Assembly: GCF_017948305.1 (NCBI RefSeq)
Contig: NZ_CP072842.1
Span: forward strand, 2,176,501-2,240,500
DNA length: 64,000 nt
Reading direction: 5' to 3'
Origin: Faecalibacter bovis
Lineage (GTDB): Bacteria > Bacteroidota > Bacteroidia > Flavobacteriales > Weeksellaceae
Part shown: positions 15,845 to 24,263 of the stretch, piece by piece
Numbering within the stretch: position 1 is the first letter of the stretch
Layout: each line of letters begins with the position of its first letter
The notes under the pieces: model-generated
The model's input: the letters and a program-made list of their open reading frames with translations, nothing else
Databases searched by the model: none
Told to the model about the DNA's origin: nothing
Program-made: the position numbers and the translations under genes

Positions 15845-17793
15845 TTACATTCAAAGAATTAGGTCTTCAAGAAAACATTTTAACTGCAATTGAGGCGATG
15901 GGATTCGTTACTCCATCTCCAATTCAAGAAAAAGCAATTCCACAAATTTTAACTTCTGATCAAGACGTTATTGCTTTAGCACAAACAGGTACAGGAAAAA
16001 CTGCTGCGTTTGGATTACCAATCTTAAACAACTTAGACAGTTCATCTCAATCAGTTCAAGCTATCGTATTATGTCCTACTCGTGAGTTATGTTTACAAAT
16101 TGCAAAAGAGTTAGAATCTTTTTCTGCAAACATGAAAGGGGTACGTATCCAAGCAGTTTATGGAGGTGCTGATATCTCTAAACAAATTAAAGGTTTAAAA
16201 GATAATCCACAAATCGTTGTTGGTACACCTGGACGTACAATGGATTTAATTAAACGTAAGGCTTTAAAAATTCACGATATCACATGGACAGTTTTAGATG
16301 AAGCTGACGAAATGTTAAACATGGGATTCCGTGATGAAATCGATTCTATTTTAGAGACTACACCAGAAGAAAAACAAACTTTATTATTTTCTGCTACAAT
16401 GCCAAGCGAAGTTCGTCGTATTGCATCAGAATACATGCACAACCCGATTGAAATCGCAGTTTCTAAAGTTAACACAGCATCTAAAAACATCGAACACCAA
16501 GTTTTCTTAGTTCGTGCTTCAGATCGTTACTTAGCTTTAAAACGTTTAGCAGATTATTACCCAAATATTTACGGTATTGTTTTCTGTAGAACTCGTCGCG
16601 AAGCGAAAGAAGTTGCAGACAAATTAATGCAAGATGGTTATAATGCAGATGCATTACACGGAGATTTATCGCAATCTCAACGTGATCACGTAATGGAGAA
16701 ATTCCGTAACCAAAATATCCAAATCTTAGTTGCGACTGACGTTGCTGCTCGTGGTATTGACGTAAACGAATTAACTCACGTAATTAACTACAACTTACCA
16801 GATGATCCAGAAGTTTATGTTCACCGTTCAGGTCGTACAGGACGTGCTGGTAACAAAGGGATTTCTATCATTATCTCTAACAACCGTGAAGGACGTAAGA
16901 TTAAAGAATTAGAAAGAATTATCTCTTCTAAAATCGAGCAAAAAAATGTTCCTTCAGGACAAGAAATTTGTGAAAAACGTTTATTCAACTTAATGGAGAA
17001 AATCCAAAATATTGAAGTAAACGAAGAGCAAATTGAGCCTTACATGGCAACAGTTAATGAAAAATTAGCAGATTTAGATCGTGATGATTTATTAAAGCGT
17101 TTCGTTACTGTAGAATTTAATTCATTCTTAGAATACTACAAGGATTCTAAAGACATCAATACAGATTCTAATGATAGAGAAAGAGGTGATCGTACAGATC
17201 GTCGTCGTGGAGGAAGAGATTTCACACGTTTCTTTATTAACATTGGACAAAAACAAAACTTACGTGTTCCTAACTTAATTGGTTTAATTAACGAACAAAC
17301 ACGTAACCGTAACATCGAAATCGGAAAAATTGAAATCTTACGTAATTTCTCTTTCTTCGAAGTTGATACACAATTCGAATCATTAGTAATGGAATCATTT
17401 GCTAATTCTCAACGTGATGGTGTTGATTTAGATGTTCAAATTTCTAAACCAGAGCCAGGTCGTGACGGAGGATCTCGTGGAGGTGATCGTCGTGGAGGCG
17501 GAGGTTTCCGTGGTGGTGATCGTCGTGGAGGATCTCGTGATGGTGATCGTCGCGGAGGATCTCGTGATGGAGGATTCCGTGGATCTCGTGATGGAGGATC
17601 TCGTGGAGGTGAACGCCGTGAAGGTGGATCTCGCGATGGAGGATTCCGTGGTTCTCGTGATGGAGGATCTCGTGGAGGTGAACGCCGTGAAGGTGGATCT
17701 CGCGATGGAGGATTCCGTGGTTCTCGTGATGGAGGATCTCGTGGAGGTGAACGCCGTGAAGGAGGTTTCCGTGGAGGACGTAATAGAGATTAA
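15841..17793 (+). CDS. DEAD-box RNA helicase, DeaD/CsdA-like, with RGG-rich tail
   Basis: From ATG 15841 (MITFKELGL) the protein has 650 residues; an in-frame ATG 21 bases upstream (15820) lies inside the leader hairpin and is disfavoured. Helicase motifs are complete: AQTGTGKT, PTREL, GGAD, TPGR, DEAD, SAT, ATDVAARGID and HRSGRTGR. After about residue 455 comes a DbpA-type RNA-binding domain (FTRFFINIGQKQNLRVPNLI), then an Arg/Gly/Asp/Ser tail of about 110 residues with three tandem 23-residue repeats. It would remodel rRNA or cold-stabilised mRNA. It has a long leader and its own terminator; regulation by temperature is plausible. Confidence 0.95.
   Translation: MITFKELGLQENILTAIEAMGFVTPSPIQEKAIPQILTSDQDVIALAQTGTGKTAAFGLPILNNLDSSSQSVQAIVLCPTRELCLQIAKELESFSANMKGVRIQAVYGGADISKQIKGLKDNPQIVVGTPGRTMDLIKRKALKIHDITWTVLDEADEMLNMGFRDEIDSILETTPEEKQTLLFSATMPSEVRRIASEYMHNPIEIAVSKVNTASKNIEHQVFLVRASDRYLALKRLADYYPNIYGIVFCRTRREAKEVADKLMQDGYNADALHGDLSQSQRDHVMEKFRNQNIQILVATDVAARGIDVNELTHVINYNLPDDPEVYVHRSGRTGRAGNKGISIIISNNREGRKIKELERIISSKIEQKNVPSGQEICEKRLFNLMEKIQNIEVNEEQIEPYMATVNEKLADLDRDDLLKRFVTVEFNSFLEYYKDSKDINTDSNDRERGDRTDRRRGGRDFTRFFINIGQKQNLRVPNLIGLINEQTRNRNIEIGKIEILRNFSFFEVDTQFESLVMESFANSQRDGVDLDVQISKPEPGRDGGSRGGDRRGGGGFRGGDRRGGSRDGDRRGGSRDGGFRGSRDGGSRGGERREGGSRDGGFRGSRDGGSRGGERREGGSRDGGFRGSRDGGSRGGERREGGFRGGRNRD
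17554..17760 (+). repeat. Three tandem 69-bp repeats encoding the RGG tail
   Basis: Copies at 17554-17622, 17623-17691 and 17692-17760. Copies 2 and 3 are identical; copy 1 differs at three bases, all synonymous. Each encodes 23 residues of the type GGSRDGGFRGSRDGGSRGGE plus RRE. Shorter related units precede it from about 17460. Confidence 0.95.
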
Positions 17794-17815
17794 TCTCTAA
17801 TTATATAAATTTATT

Positions 17816-17852
17816 AAAGATGGCTTTATTAATAAAGCCATCTTTTTTTATT
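17816..17852 (+). terminator. Intrinsic terminator after the helicase
   Basis: Near-continuous palindrome AAAGATGGCTTTATT / AATAAAGCCATCTTT (17816-17845) followed by T. Confidence 0.9.
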
Positions 17853-17909
17853 ATAATATGTTGTGATAAAGAATAATTATTATATTTATTATTCAAAATC
17901 GCAAAATAA

Positions 17910-19607
17910 ATGATAGAATTACAATTATTTACAACTATTAGGGACAAAATAGATAGTGAGGATTATAAGGATCTGCACAATATTCCACTTTCTAAACCTA
18001 AATATTTTAATTGGGTTAGAGATGTTTTTGAACCTTATAATGTTCAGCAATTAGGTAATCAAATTGGATTAATTTGGAGGTATAATAATTTAGAAGAGAA
18101 ATTTACATTTAAAGAATTATCAAATCTAAGTAATCAATTTTTAAATTATTTAAGAAAAAATGGAGTAGGGGAAGGTGATAAAATGATTTCTCAAATTCCA
18201 TTGTTGCCATGCTCATGGATTAGTTATTTAGCATCTATTAAAGGAGGATTAATAATTATACCAGCAGCAGTTACATTAGAAGAACGAGATTTAAAATTCC
18301 GTTTTGAGTCTGCTTTTCCAAAGGTAGCATTAGCTGATCAAGCAAATGCTGAGAAAATTGATAAAGCAGAATCATATTTCGAAGATAAAATAAAAATCAA
18401 AATAATTTCTGAAGGTACAAGGGATGGATGGGTTTCCCTTGAAGATGTATTTGTAGGAGATACATCAGCGGAAGCAGCAAATACAAAAGCGGATGATAAT
18501 TTATTTTATTTTTTTACTTCTGGAACTACGGGAATGCCAAAAGTTGTTGTTCATACGCATTATTCTTACCCATTTGGCTCATTCACAACATCGTCTTGGG
18601 TTGGAATGAAAAAAGGTGATGTTCATTATAATATATCGCAACCAGGTTGGGCGAAATTCTTTTGGAGTTCATTTTTTGCACCATGGAATATGGGAGCGAC
18701 AATTTTAGGATTTCATTCAGATCGTTTTGTCGCAAAAGATCAATTACAAGCTTTAGAAGATTATAAAGTAAATACATTTTGTGCTCCGCCAACAGCTTTA
18801 CGATCACTTATCTTAGAAGATTTATCACAATATAATTTTAATTTAAGACAATGTGTTGCGGCAGGAGAACCCTTAAATCCAGAAATTATTGAAGTATGGA
18901 AAGAAGCGACAGGAATTACAATTCGTGATGGATATGGACAAACAGAAACAACAGCATCAATCGTAAATTTACCTAATGATGATGTAAAATATGGTTCTAT
19001 GGGTAAACCAACATTTCTTTATCATGTAGTTATAGCTGATGATGAAGGGAATGAAGTTTCTGTAAATGAAGAAGGAAATATTTGTATAAAATATGATGAA
19101 AATGTAATTAATGGTGTTTTTAAAACGTATTTGATTCAGTTAGATAAGATGAAAAAAGTTTTTAAACACGGTTTATATTATACAGGAGATAAAGCTTACA
19201 AAGACGAAGACGGATATGTATGGTTTGTGGGACGTGATGATGATGTAATAAAAGCTTCAGATTTTAGAGTTGGACCCTTTGAAGTTGAAAGTGTTTTATT
19301 AGAACATAATGCAATTGTAGAAGCTGCCGTAGTTGCAAGTCCACATACAACTAGAAGTGCTGCCGTTAAAGCATTTGTTATCCTTAGTAAAGATTATACA
19401 CCTTCAAAGGAATTAGCAGAAGAATTGTTTAGATTTAGTGAAGATAATTTGGCACGCTATAAAATTCCAAGAATTATACAATTTGTGGAAACATTGCCAA
19501 AAACTATATCAGGTAAAATAAGAAGAGTAGAACTTCGTGCTAACGAAGCTTTAGCCAAACATAACAAAGAAGAGTTAGAAAATGAATTCTATCATTCTAA
19601 ATATTAA
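17910..19607 (+). CDS. Medium-chain acyl-CoA synthetase-like AMP-forming ligase
   Basis: A 565-residue ANL-superfamily enzyme that activates a carboxylic acid as acyl-AMP and then acyl-CoA. The P-loop reads YFFTSGTTGMPK (about 203-214), the A5 motif DGYGQTETT, the A7 motif YTGDKAYKDEDGY, the hinge FVGRDDDVIKASDFRVGPFEVES, and the catalytic lysine PKTISGKIRR near residue 540. Sequence style is that of the MACS subgroup rather than acetyl-CoA synthetase. The substrate is not decided by sequence; fatty or branched-chain acids are likely. Monocistronic, flanked by terminators. Confidence 0.88.
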   Translation: MIELQLFTTIRDKIDSEDYKDLHNIPLSKPKYFNWVRDVFEPYNVQQLGNQIGLIWRYNNLEEKFTFKELSNLSNQFLNYLRKNGVGEGDKMISQIPLLPCSWISYLASIKGGLIIIPAAVTLEERDLKFRFESAFPKVALADQANAEKIDKAESYFEDKIKIKIISEGTRDGWVSLEDVFVGDTSAEAANTKADDNLFYFFTSGTTGMPKVVVHTHYSYPFGSFTTSSWVGMKKGDVHYNISQPGWAKFFWSSFFAPWNMGATILGFHSDRFVAKDQLQALEDYKVNTFCAPPTALRSLILEDLSQYNFNLRQCVAAGEPLNPEIIEVWKEATGITIRDGYGQTETTASIVNLPNDDVKYGSMGKPTFLYHVVIADDEGNEVSVNEEGNICIKYDENVINGVFKTYLIQLDKMKKVFKHGLYYTGDKAYKDEDGYVWFVGRDDDVIKASDFRVGPFEVESVLLEHNAIVEAAVVASPHTTRSAAVKAFVILSKDYTPSKELAEELFRFSEDNLARYKIPRIIQFVETLPKTISGKIRRVELRANEALAKHNKEELENEFYHSKY

Positions 19608-19610
19608 AAG

Positions 19611-19639
19611 AAAAACCAATCATTTGATTGGTTTTTTTT
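19611..19639. terminator. Bidirectional terminator
   Basis: Stem AAAAACCAATCA / TGATTGGTTTTT (12 bp, loop TT) between convergent genes ending at 19607 (+) and 19638 (-). Confidence 0.88.
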
Positions 19640-21356
19640 AATCCTCATATTTAAACAGATAATCATAAGATTCTGGAAATTTTTTTCGTAACCTTTGTTT
19701 GGCTTTCTTTATTGCATCTATTGTAACACCTAATAATTGAGCAGTTTCTGAATTACTTAAACCTAATTTTTGTAGAAAAATAATTCGAAGGTTAGAATCT
19801 GTCAAATTAGGATAATTTTCCATTAGAAATTCATAATAATCATACTTTTCATTGATAAAAGTTTGTTTAAAAGCTAACCAGTTTTCTTCTGTCATTAAAT
19901 GTGAGTTTAATAACTTATTCAGCTCCCCTTGTTTCTCTTCTAAATAAGAAATTTTGGAATCTCTAATATTATTAATTTCATATTTTAAATCATCAATCTG
20001 ATTATTTTTTTCTGATAAATACGTTTTGTAAGAATTTAAAGTTTTGTGTGTTTGGCCTAATTTTTTCTCAGATTTTAGTTTTTCAACTTGAAGTTTTAAA
20101 ACCGTATTTTCGTATTCTGACCTTTGTCTTTTTAATCTTTTTCTATAATTAAAAATGATAAATAATATTGTAAGTATTAATATTATTGAAATTAAAAGTA
20201 AAGTTTTATTCGCTAAAGATTCTTTTTCAGATTTCGCAATTTCAGCTTCTAATTTGTAATTAATATTTTCTTTTTGCACTTGCCAATTGATCGTACTAAT
20301 CACGTCAATACCATTATAATTGGATAATTCATCTTTTAAATTACTTAATTCTCTCCTAAGCTCTAGTTCCTTATTTGTGTCATTATTTTTTATCGCTATT
20401 AAAAGTAAAAGTTCATTAATTTCAAGTTCGTAGCTTTTTAAATAATCTTTTTTTGAAGCATATACATGGGCTTGATACAAAATTTCATAAGCATCGCTAT
20501 AATTTTCTTGATCCATATAAACTTTTCCAAGTAAAATTTCAGCATACATCGTATTTCTCTCGTCATTATTTCTTTTAGAAATTTTAATATCTTCCTTTAA
20601 GAATTTTATAGCTTCCGGATATTTTTTCTGAATTTTATAAATATTTGCTAAATCTCCTAATGACTTTGCGTATCTTATTTCATCAATATTTTTTTTCGAA
20701 TAGATCATTGTTTTAAGGAAATAATCTTTCGCTTTTTCAAGATTACCTGTATTTAAATAATGATGACCAATTGCATTTAAAATATTGGCGTATTCTTTAG
20801 AAGTATTCGATGTATTATTTAATGCTCTGTTTAAATAATCTATCTCTTTTTGTTTATCATTTACAGCTCCAAAATAGAACCCATTTCTTTTTAATATATC
20901 ATTAGCCAGGAAAATATTTTGATCTTCAGTGGCATCCAAAATTCTTGAAGATTCAATAAAATACGGAAATGCTTTTGTGTATTCACTGTAAGTGTAGTAG
21001 TAAAATCCGTATTGAGTATTTACCCACGCAATTATATCATTTTCATTTAACTTTTTTGATGACTTTAGAGCATCTTCAAATAATAAATTTGAAGTCGGAT
21101 TGATATTATCATTTAATCTTGAATTTAGATTTGCTAATAATACTTTATAAATTATATCAACCTTTTCTACATTTTTAAAATGGAAATTGTTTTTTAAAAG
21201 TGTGAAATTTTCTCGTAACTGAACTGAATCTGATATATTTTGGTTATCAGAAATTATATTTTCATAATATTTCTTTTCTTCTTCGTAATTCTCTTTCGTA
21301 CATGATAATAATATGAAGAGTAAAATGTAAAATATATATTTAAACTTTGTTAGCAT
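19638..21356 (-). CDS. TPR-containing membrane regulator with C-terminal HTH
   Basis: A 572-residue protein: a lipoprotein-like signal with lipobox LLSC (Cys19), about ten TPR-like helical repeats (60-340), one strong membrane helix (about 375-398), a coiled coil (405-490), and a C-terminal helix-turn-helix (LRIIFLQKLGLSNSETAQLLG, then TIDAIKKAKQRLRKKF, about 520-560). This TPR-membrane-HTH design is common and poorly studied in Bacteroidota and suggests direct signalling from periplasm to DNA without a phosphorelay. If Cys19 is lipidated, the TPR part is periplasmic and the HTH cytoplasmic, consistent with one crossing. The upstream region carries tandem GTCCACCC repeats, and a candidate small RNA unit lies beyond. 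Targets are unknown. Confidence 0.8.
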   Translation of the reverse strand: MLTKFKYIFYILLFILLSCTKENYEEEKKYYENIISDNQNISDSVQLRENFTLLKNNFHFKNVEKVDIIYKVLLANLNSRLNDNINPTSNLLFEDALKSSKKLNENDIIAWVNTQYGFYYYTYSEYTKAFPYFIESSRILDATEDQNIFLANDILKRNGFYFGAVNDKQKEIDYLNRALNNTSNTSKEYANILNAIGHHYLNTGNLEKAKDYFLKTMIYSKKNIDEIRYAKSLGDLANIYKIQKKYPEAIKFLKEDIKISKRNNDERNTMYAEILLGKVYMDQENYSDAYEILYQAHVYASKKDYLKSYELEINELLLLIAIKNNDTNKELELRRELSNLKDELSNYNGIDVISTINWQVQKENINYKLEAEIAKSEKESLANKTLLLISIILILTILFIIFNYRKRLKRQRSEYENTVLKLQVEKLKSEKKLGQTHKTLNSYKTYLSEKNNQIDDLKYEINNIRDSKISYLEEKQGELNKLLNSHLMTEENWLAFKQTFINEKYDYYEFLMENYPNLTDSNLRIIFLQKLGLSNSETAQLLGVTIDAIKKAKQRLRKKFPESYDYLFKYED

Positions 21357-21493
21357 TTTTTTATATTAATTTAACTTAAGTTTATAAAAATCAATATTTT
21401 GAGTTTTATAAATTCAGTAAATAAATTATTTTTTATTAATGTGTTAAATTACAAATAATAGTCATTTAAACAATTGAAAATCAGTTTTTTTTG

Positions 21494-21516
21494 ATGTCCA
21501 CCCTAATGTCCACCCC
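21494..21516. promoter_or_regulatory. Tandem direct repeats ATGTCCACCC
   Basis: Two exact copies (21494-21503 and 21506-21515) with a 2-nt spacer, so the period is 12 bp, about one helical turn. They lie 138 bp upstream of the TPR-HTH start and 31 bp upstream of the plus-strand -7 box at 21547. A same-face dimeric binding site is the natural reading. Confidence 0.55.
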
Positions 21517-21546
21517 TTAAATAATTTATTTTTTTTGACTGTATTA

Positions 21547-21554
21547 TATATTTG
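21547..21554 (+). promoter_or_regulatory. Promoter -7 box of the candidate small RNA
   Basis: TATATTTG matches TAnnTTTG. There is no clear -33 TTTG at 19-21 bp; instead the GTCCACCC repeats occupy the upstream region, as expected for an activator-dependent promoter. Confidence 0.55.
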
Positions 21555-21558
21555 TGAA

Positions 21559-21704
21559 GTAATTAATGAGCACTTATAAATAGTTTAAATATTTATTAAT
21601 TACAATCTAACTAACTATTCTTAAAACTAACTTTTAGTAATTCTAATTTACTAACTAATAACTTAAACCTAGAATTCCCTTGTCACAACAAGGGAATTTT
21701 TTTA
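21559..21704 (+). ncRNA. Candidate small RNA or attenuated leader, about 145 nt
   Basis: Downstream of the -7 box the sequence folds into three local stems: GTAATTAAT (21559-21567) with ATTAATTAC (21595-21603); TTAGTAA (21634-21640) with TTACTAA (21648-21654); and a terminator AATTCCCTTGT (21673-21683) with ACAAGGGAATT (21688-21698) followed by T7. CTAACTA-like words recur between stems. No ORF longer than 5 codons (MSTYK at 21566) fits. It could be a free small RNA or a leader attenuating the monooxygenase gene, which starts 48 bp after the terminator without an obvious promoter of its own. Confidence 0.5.
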
Positions 21705-21705
21705 T
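21673..21705 (+). terminator. Intrinsic terminator upstream of the monooxygenase gene
   Basis: Perfect 11-bp stem AATTCCCTTGT / ACAAGGGAATT, loop CACA, T tract. It faces the plus strand but no protein gene precedes it. Confidence 0.88.
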
Positions 21706-21752
21706 TATTACCAGCTAAAAACTTCTTAATTTAGTCCTTTAAATGAGGATGG

Positions 21753-22751
21753 ATGGAGAAACTTAAAAATATAAAATATTCAGTTTTAGATTTAGCAGTT
21801 ATAAGACAAGGTGATTCTTTAAATGAAACTTTTCAGCATACGTTAGAATGTGCTAAAGTTGCAGAAGACTTAGGATATACAAGGTATTGGCTATCTGAAC
21901 ATCATAACATGGAAAATGTTGCGAGTTCTGCAACATCTATTTTAATTGGATATGTTGCAGGTGGAACGACAACGATTCGTGTTGGTTCTGGTGGAATAAT
22001 GTTACCGAATCATACGGCTTTAAATATTGCTGAACAATTTGGAACTTTAGATGCCTTATATCCAAATCGAATTGATTTAGGTCTTGGGCGTGCTCCAGGA
22101 ACGGATCAATTAACAGCCTCAATCCTTCGTCGTGGGGAAGGTTTTCATCAGTATAATTTCGAATTAGAAATAAAAGAACTTCAACGATATTTTTCAACAG
22201 ATAATTGCAATAATAAAGTCAGAGCTATTCCGGGCGAAGGTGCTCATGTTGATTTATATATTTTAGGTTCAAGTACAGATAGCGCTTATTTGGCCGCTAA
22301 TTTAGGTTTGCCTTATGCTTTTGCGGGACATTTTGCTCCACAACAATTTTATGATGCAATAGCAATTTACAAAAGTCATTTTAAACCTTCTAAGTTTCTT
22401 TCAAAACCTTATATTATGGTTTGTGTAAATGCCATTGCAGCTTACTCAGATCAGGAAGCGCATTATTTATCGATGACAATGTATCAAAGTTTCCTTAATA
22501 TTATTTCAGATCGTAGACAACCGATTGTTCCACCAGAAGAAACGAATTTACAAGATTGCACAGATCATCAAAAACATATATTAAAAGGGATGACCGCTTT
22601 ATCATTTATTGGTTCTCGTTCTACGTTGCATGCTCAATTCTCGGATTTTGTAAAGAATACAGAAGTTGATGAAATTATTGTGAATACAAATATCTATAAT
22701 CAAAAAGCGAAGCGTAAGTCTTATCAAATTATTAGTGAATTGTTTAAATAA
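21753..22751 (+). CDS. LLM-class flavin-dependent oxidoreductase (luciferase-like)
   Basis: A 332-residue bacterial luciferase-like TIM-barrel protein of the YhbW/MsnO8 type, expected to use FMNH2 and oxygen. Visible family motifs are YTRYWLSEHHNMENVASSAT near residue 50, RVGSGGIMLPNHTALNIAEQFGTLD and GRAPGTD. The substrate cannot be inferred. The start ATG at 21753 overlaps GGATGGATGG and follows the terminator of the candidate small RNA. It is coupled to the next gene by a TAATG overlap at 22751. Confidence 0.9.
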   Translation: MEKLKNIKYSVLDLAVIRQGDSLNETFQHTLECAKVAEDLGYTRYWLSEHHNMENVASSATSILIGYVAGGTTTIRVGSGGIMLPNHTALNIAEQFGTLDALYPNRIDLGLGRAPGTDQLTASILRRGEGFHQYNFELEIKELQRYFSTDNCNNKVRAIPGEGAHVDLYILGSSTDSAYLAANLGLPYAFAGHFAPQQFYDAIAIYKSHFKPSKFLSKPYIMVCVNAIAAYSDQEAHYLSMTMYQSFLNIISDRRQPIVPPEETNLQDCTDHQKHILKGMTALSFIGSRSTLHAQFSDFVKNTEVDEIIVNTNIYNQKAKRKSYQIISELFK

Positions 22752-23248
22752 TGAAAAAGAGAAAATCATTTTCAAAATTTGATTATTTTTTAATGCTTTT
22801 TGAAGAGTTTAAAGATCAATTTACGTTGGTTATAATTCTTAATTTGCTAATAATCTTTGTTTCAATTCAATTGGATTTTTTGTACAATCAATTCTATCTA
22901 TTTTCTTCGTTCAAAGATTATTTTAATGAATTTTCTCTTCAATTTAGTCTGAATGAATTTTTTAAAATCTTAGGTTATATTTATCTTTTTGCAACCTTTG
23001 TGCATTTCGGTATTTATAAGAAAAATGTAAAATTACTATTCTATATCAATAGTATAATTTTAATAATTGTTACAACATATGTATGGAGCATTCCAACTTT
23101 AGATAGTATTTTTCTAATTCTTGAGAAGGGCCACATATTTTTTATCCTTGCACTAATTGCTCAGTTTGTTGTTTATATGGTTATAGGAAATGAATTTTAT
23201 AACCTAATCAAAAAAAAGATAAAAAAAGTAGAAATCAATCATTCTTAA
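22751..23248 (+). CDS. Hypothetical integral membrane protein
   Basis: A 165-residue protein with four hydrophobic helices (about 24-45, 68-88, 92-112 and 124-147), a basic N-terminus (MKKRKS) and a basic C-terminus. It starts on the last base of the monooxygenase stop codon, so translation is probably coupled. I do not recognise a family. AT-rich codons and aromatic content match its neighbours. Confidence 0.75.
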   Translation: MKKRKSFSKFDYFLMLFEEFKDQFTLVIILNLLIIFVSIQLDFLYNQFYLFSSFKDYFNEFSLQFSLNEFFKILGYIYLFATFVHFGIYKKNVKLLFYINSIILIIVTTYVWSIPTLDSIFLILEKGHIFFILALIAQFVVYMVIGNEFYNLIKKKIKKVEINHS

Positions 23249-23249
23249 T

Positions 23250-23257
23250 TATATTTG
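23250..23257 (+). promoter_or_regulatory. Promoter -7 box for polyprenyl synthetase
   Basis: TATATTTG, exact consensus, 31 bp before the ATG at 23288. Confidence 0.65.
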
Positions 23258-23287
23258 CCAAAACTTAATTTTTACACAAATTAAACT

Positions 23288-24259
23288 ATGAGTTCATTAG
23301 ATAAATTTCACAATTTAGTTGCACAAGGATTACAAGAAAATTCTTTAATCAATTCACCAAAAGAATTGTACGAACCAATGGATTATATCCTAAATATCGG
23401 TGGTAAACGTATTCGTCCGGTGATTGTTTTATTAGGTGCAGATTTATTTGATGGAGATTTACAACAAGTTATTAAGCCTTCCTTAGCTGTCGAGTTTTTC
23501 CATAATTTTACATTAATGCATGACGATATTATGGACGATGCTCCTTTACGTCGTGGTAAAACTACAGTTCACGAGCAATATGGTGTTAATACTGCGATCC
23601 TTTCTGGTGATGCATTATTGATTAAATCGTATGAAATGTTAGAAGATTTAGAACCTGAATTATTTAAAAAGGTGACTAAATTATTTACGAAAACTGCAAA
23701 AGAATTATGCGAAGGTCAACAATGGGACATAAATTTTGAAACTCAAACCAATGTATCTTATGAAGATTACATTAAAATGATTTCTTTCAAAACTGGTGTT
23801 TTAGTTGGTGCGTCTTTACAAATAGGTGCTTTAATTGCTGGAGCAAACGATGAAGATGCTGAATTAATTTATCAATATGGTCTTAATTTGGGAATTGCGT
23901 ATCAATTAAAAGATGATTATTTAGATGTTTTCGGAAATTTAGAACATTTAGGTAAAAAACATGCCGGCGATATCTACGAAAACAAGAAAACGATTCTTTA
24001 CATTTCTGCATTAGAAGCTGCAAATAAAGAGGAGCGTGACGAATTATTATTCTGGTATAATATGAATACAGATAATATTGATAAAGTTTACGCGGTGGAG
24101 AAAATTTTCAGAAAACTAAATGTAAATAAGAAGCTTTCAACTTTAATACGCGAATACACAAATAAAGCTCATCAATTTTTAGATAAGATTAATGTTGCCG
24201 ACGATAAAAAGGTTTATTTACGAGAATTAAGCGAACTTTTAATTGACCGTCAAGGGTAA
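23288..24259 (+). CDS. Polyprenyl (probably farnesyl/geranylgeranyl) diphosphate synthase
   Basis: A 323-residue trans-isoprenyl diphosphate synthase. The first Asp-rich motif is HDDIMDDAPLRRGKTTVHE, the second is QLKDDYLDVFG, and GGKRIRP binds IPP. The residue five positions before the first DDxxD is Phe (FTLMHDD), a bulky residue that in this family usually limits the product to C15-C20; this is inference. The product would feed carotenoids (a phytoene desaturase gene begins at 62720), menaquinone or undecaprenyl synthesis. It heads a group with a GSCFA gene and tatD. Confidence 0.92.
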   Translation: MSSLDKFHNLVAQGLQENSLINSPKELYEPMDYILNIGGKRIRPVIVLLGADLFDGDLQQVIKPSLAVEFFHNFTLMHDDIMDDAPLRRGKTTVHEQYGVNTAILSGDALLIKSYEMLEDLEPELFKKVTKLFTKTAKELCEGQQWDINFETQTNVSYEDYIKMISFKTGVLVGASLQIGALIAGANDEDAELIYQYGLNLGIAYQLKDDYLDVFGNLEHLGKKHAGDIYENKKTILYISALEAANKEERDELLFWYNMNTDNIDKVYAVEKIFRKLNVNKKLSTLIREYTNKAHQFLDKINVADDKKVYLRELSELLIDRQG

Positions 24260-24263
24260 GCAA

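Larger units (their letters stand above)
21357..21752. other. 396-bp divergent intergenic region with repeats and RNA unit
   Basis: Between the TPR-HTH regulator and the monooxygenase gene. It is strongly AT-rich except for two GC-rich direct repeats (21494-21515). It also holds a TAnnTTTG box, three short stems and a terminator, which look like one small transcription unit on the plus strand. Confidence 0.7.

Noticed and set aside
17554-17760. Tandem repeats as a possible CRISPR array
   Set aside because: There are no unique spacers; the repeats are contiguous and in frame with the helicase.
17432-17800. A 122-codon Val/Glu-rich open frame in another frame of the helicase tail
   Set aside because: It is produced by the 69-bp RGG repeats read out of frame; the composition is a by-product of the repeats and the correct frame carries a full helicase.
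21566-21583. A 5-codon ORF (MSTYK) in the candidate small RNA
   Set aside because: Too short and without a ribosome-binding site; probably chance in AT-rich DNA.
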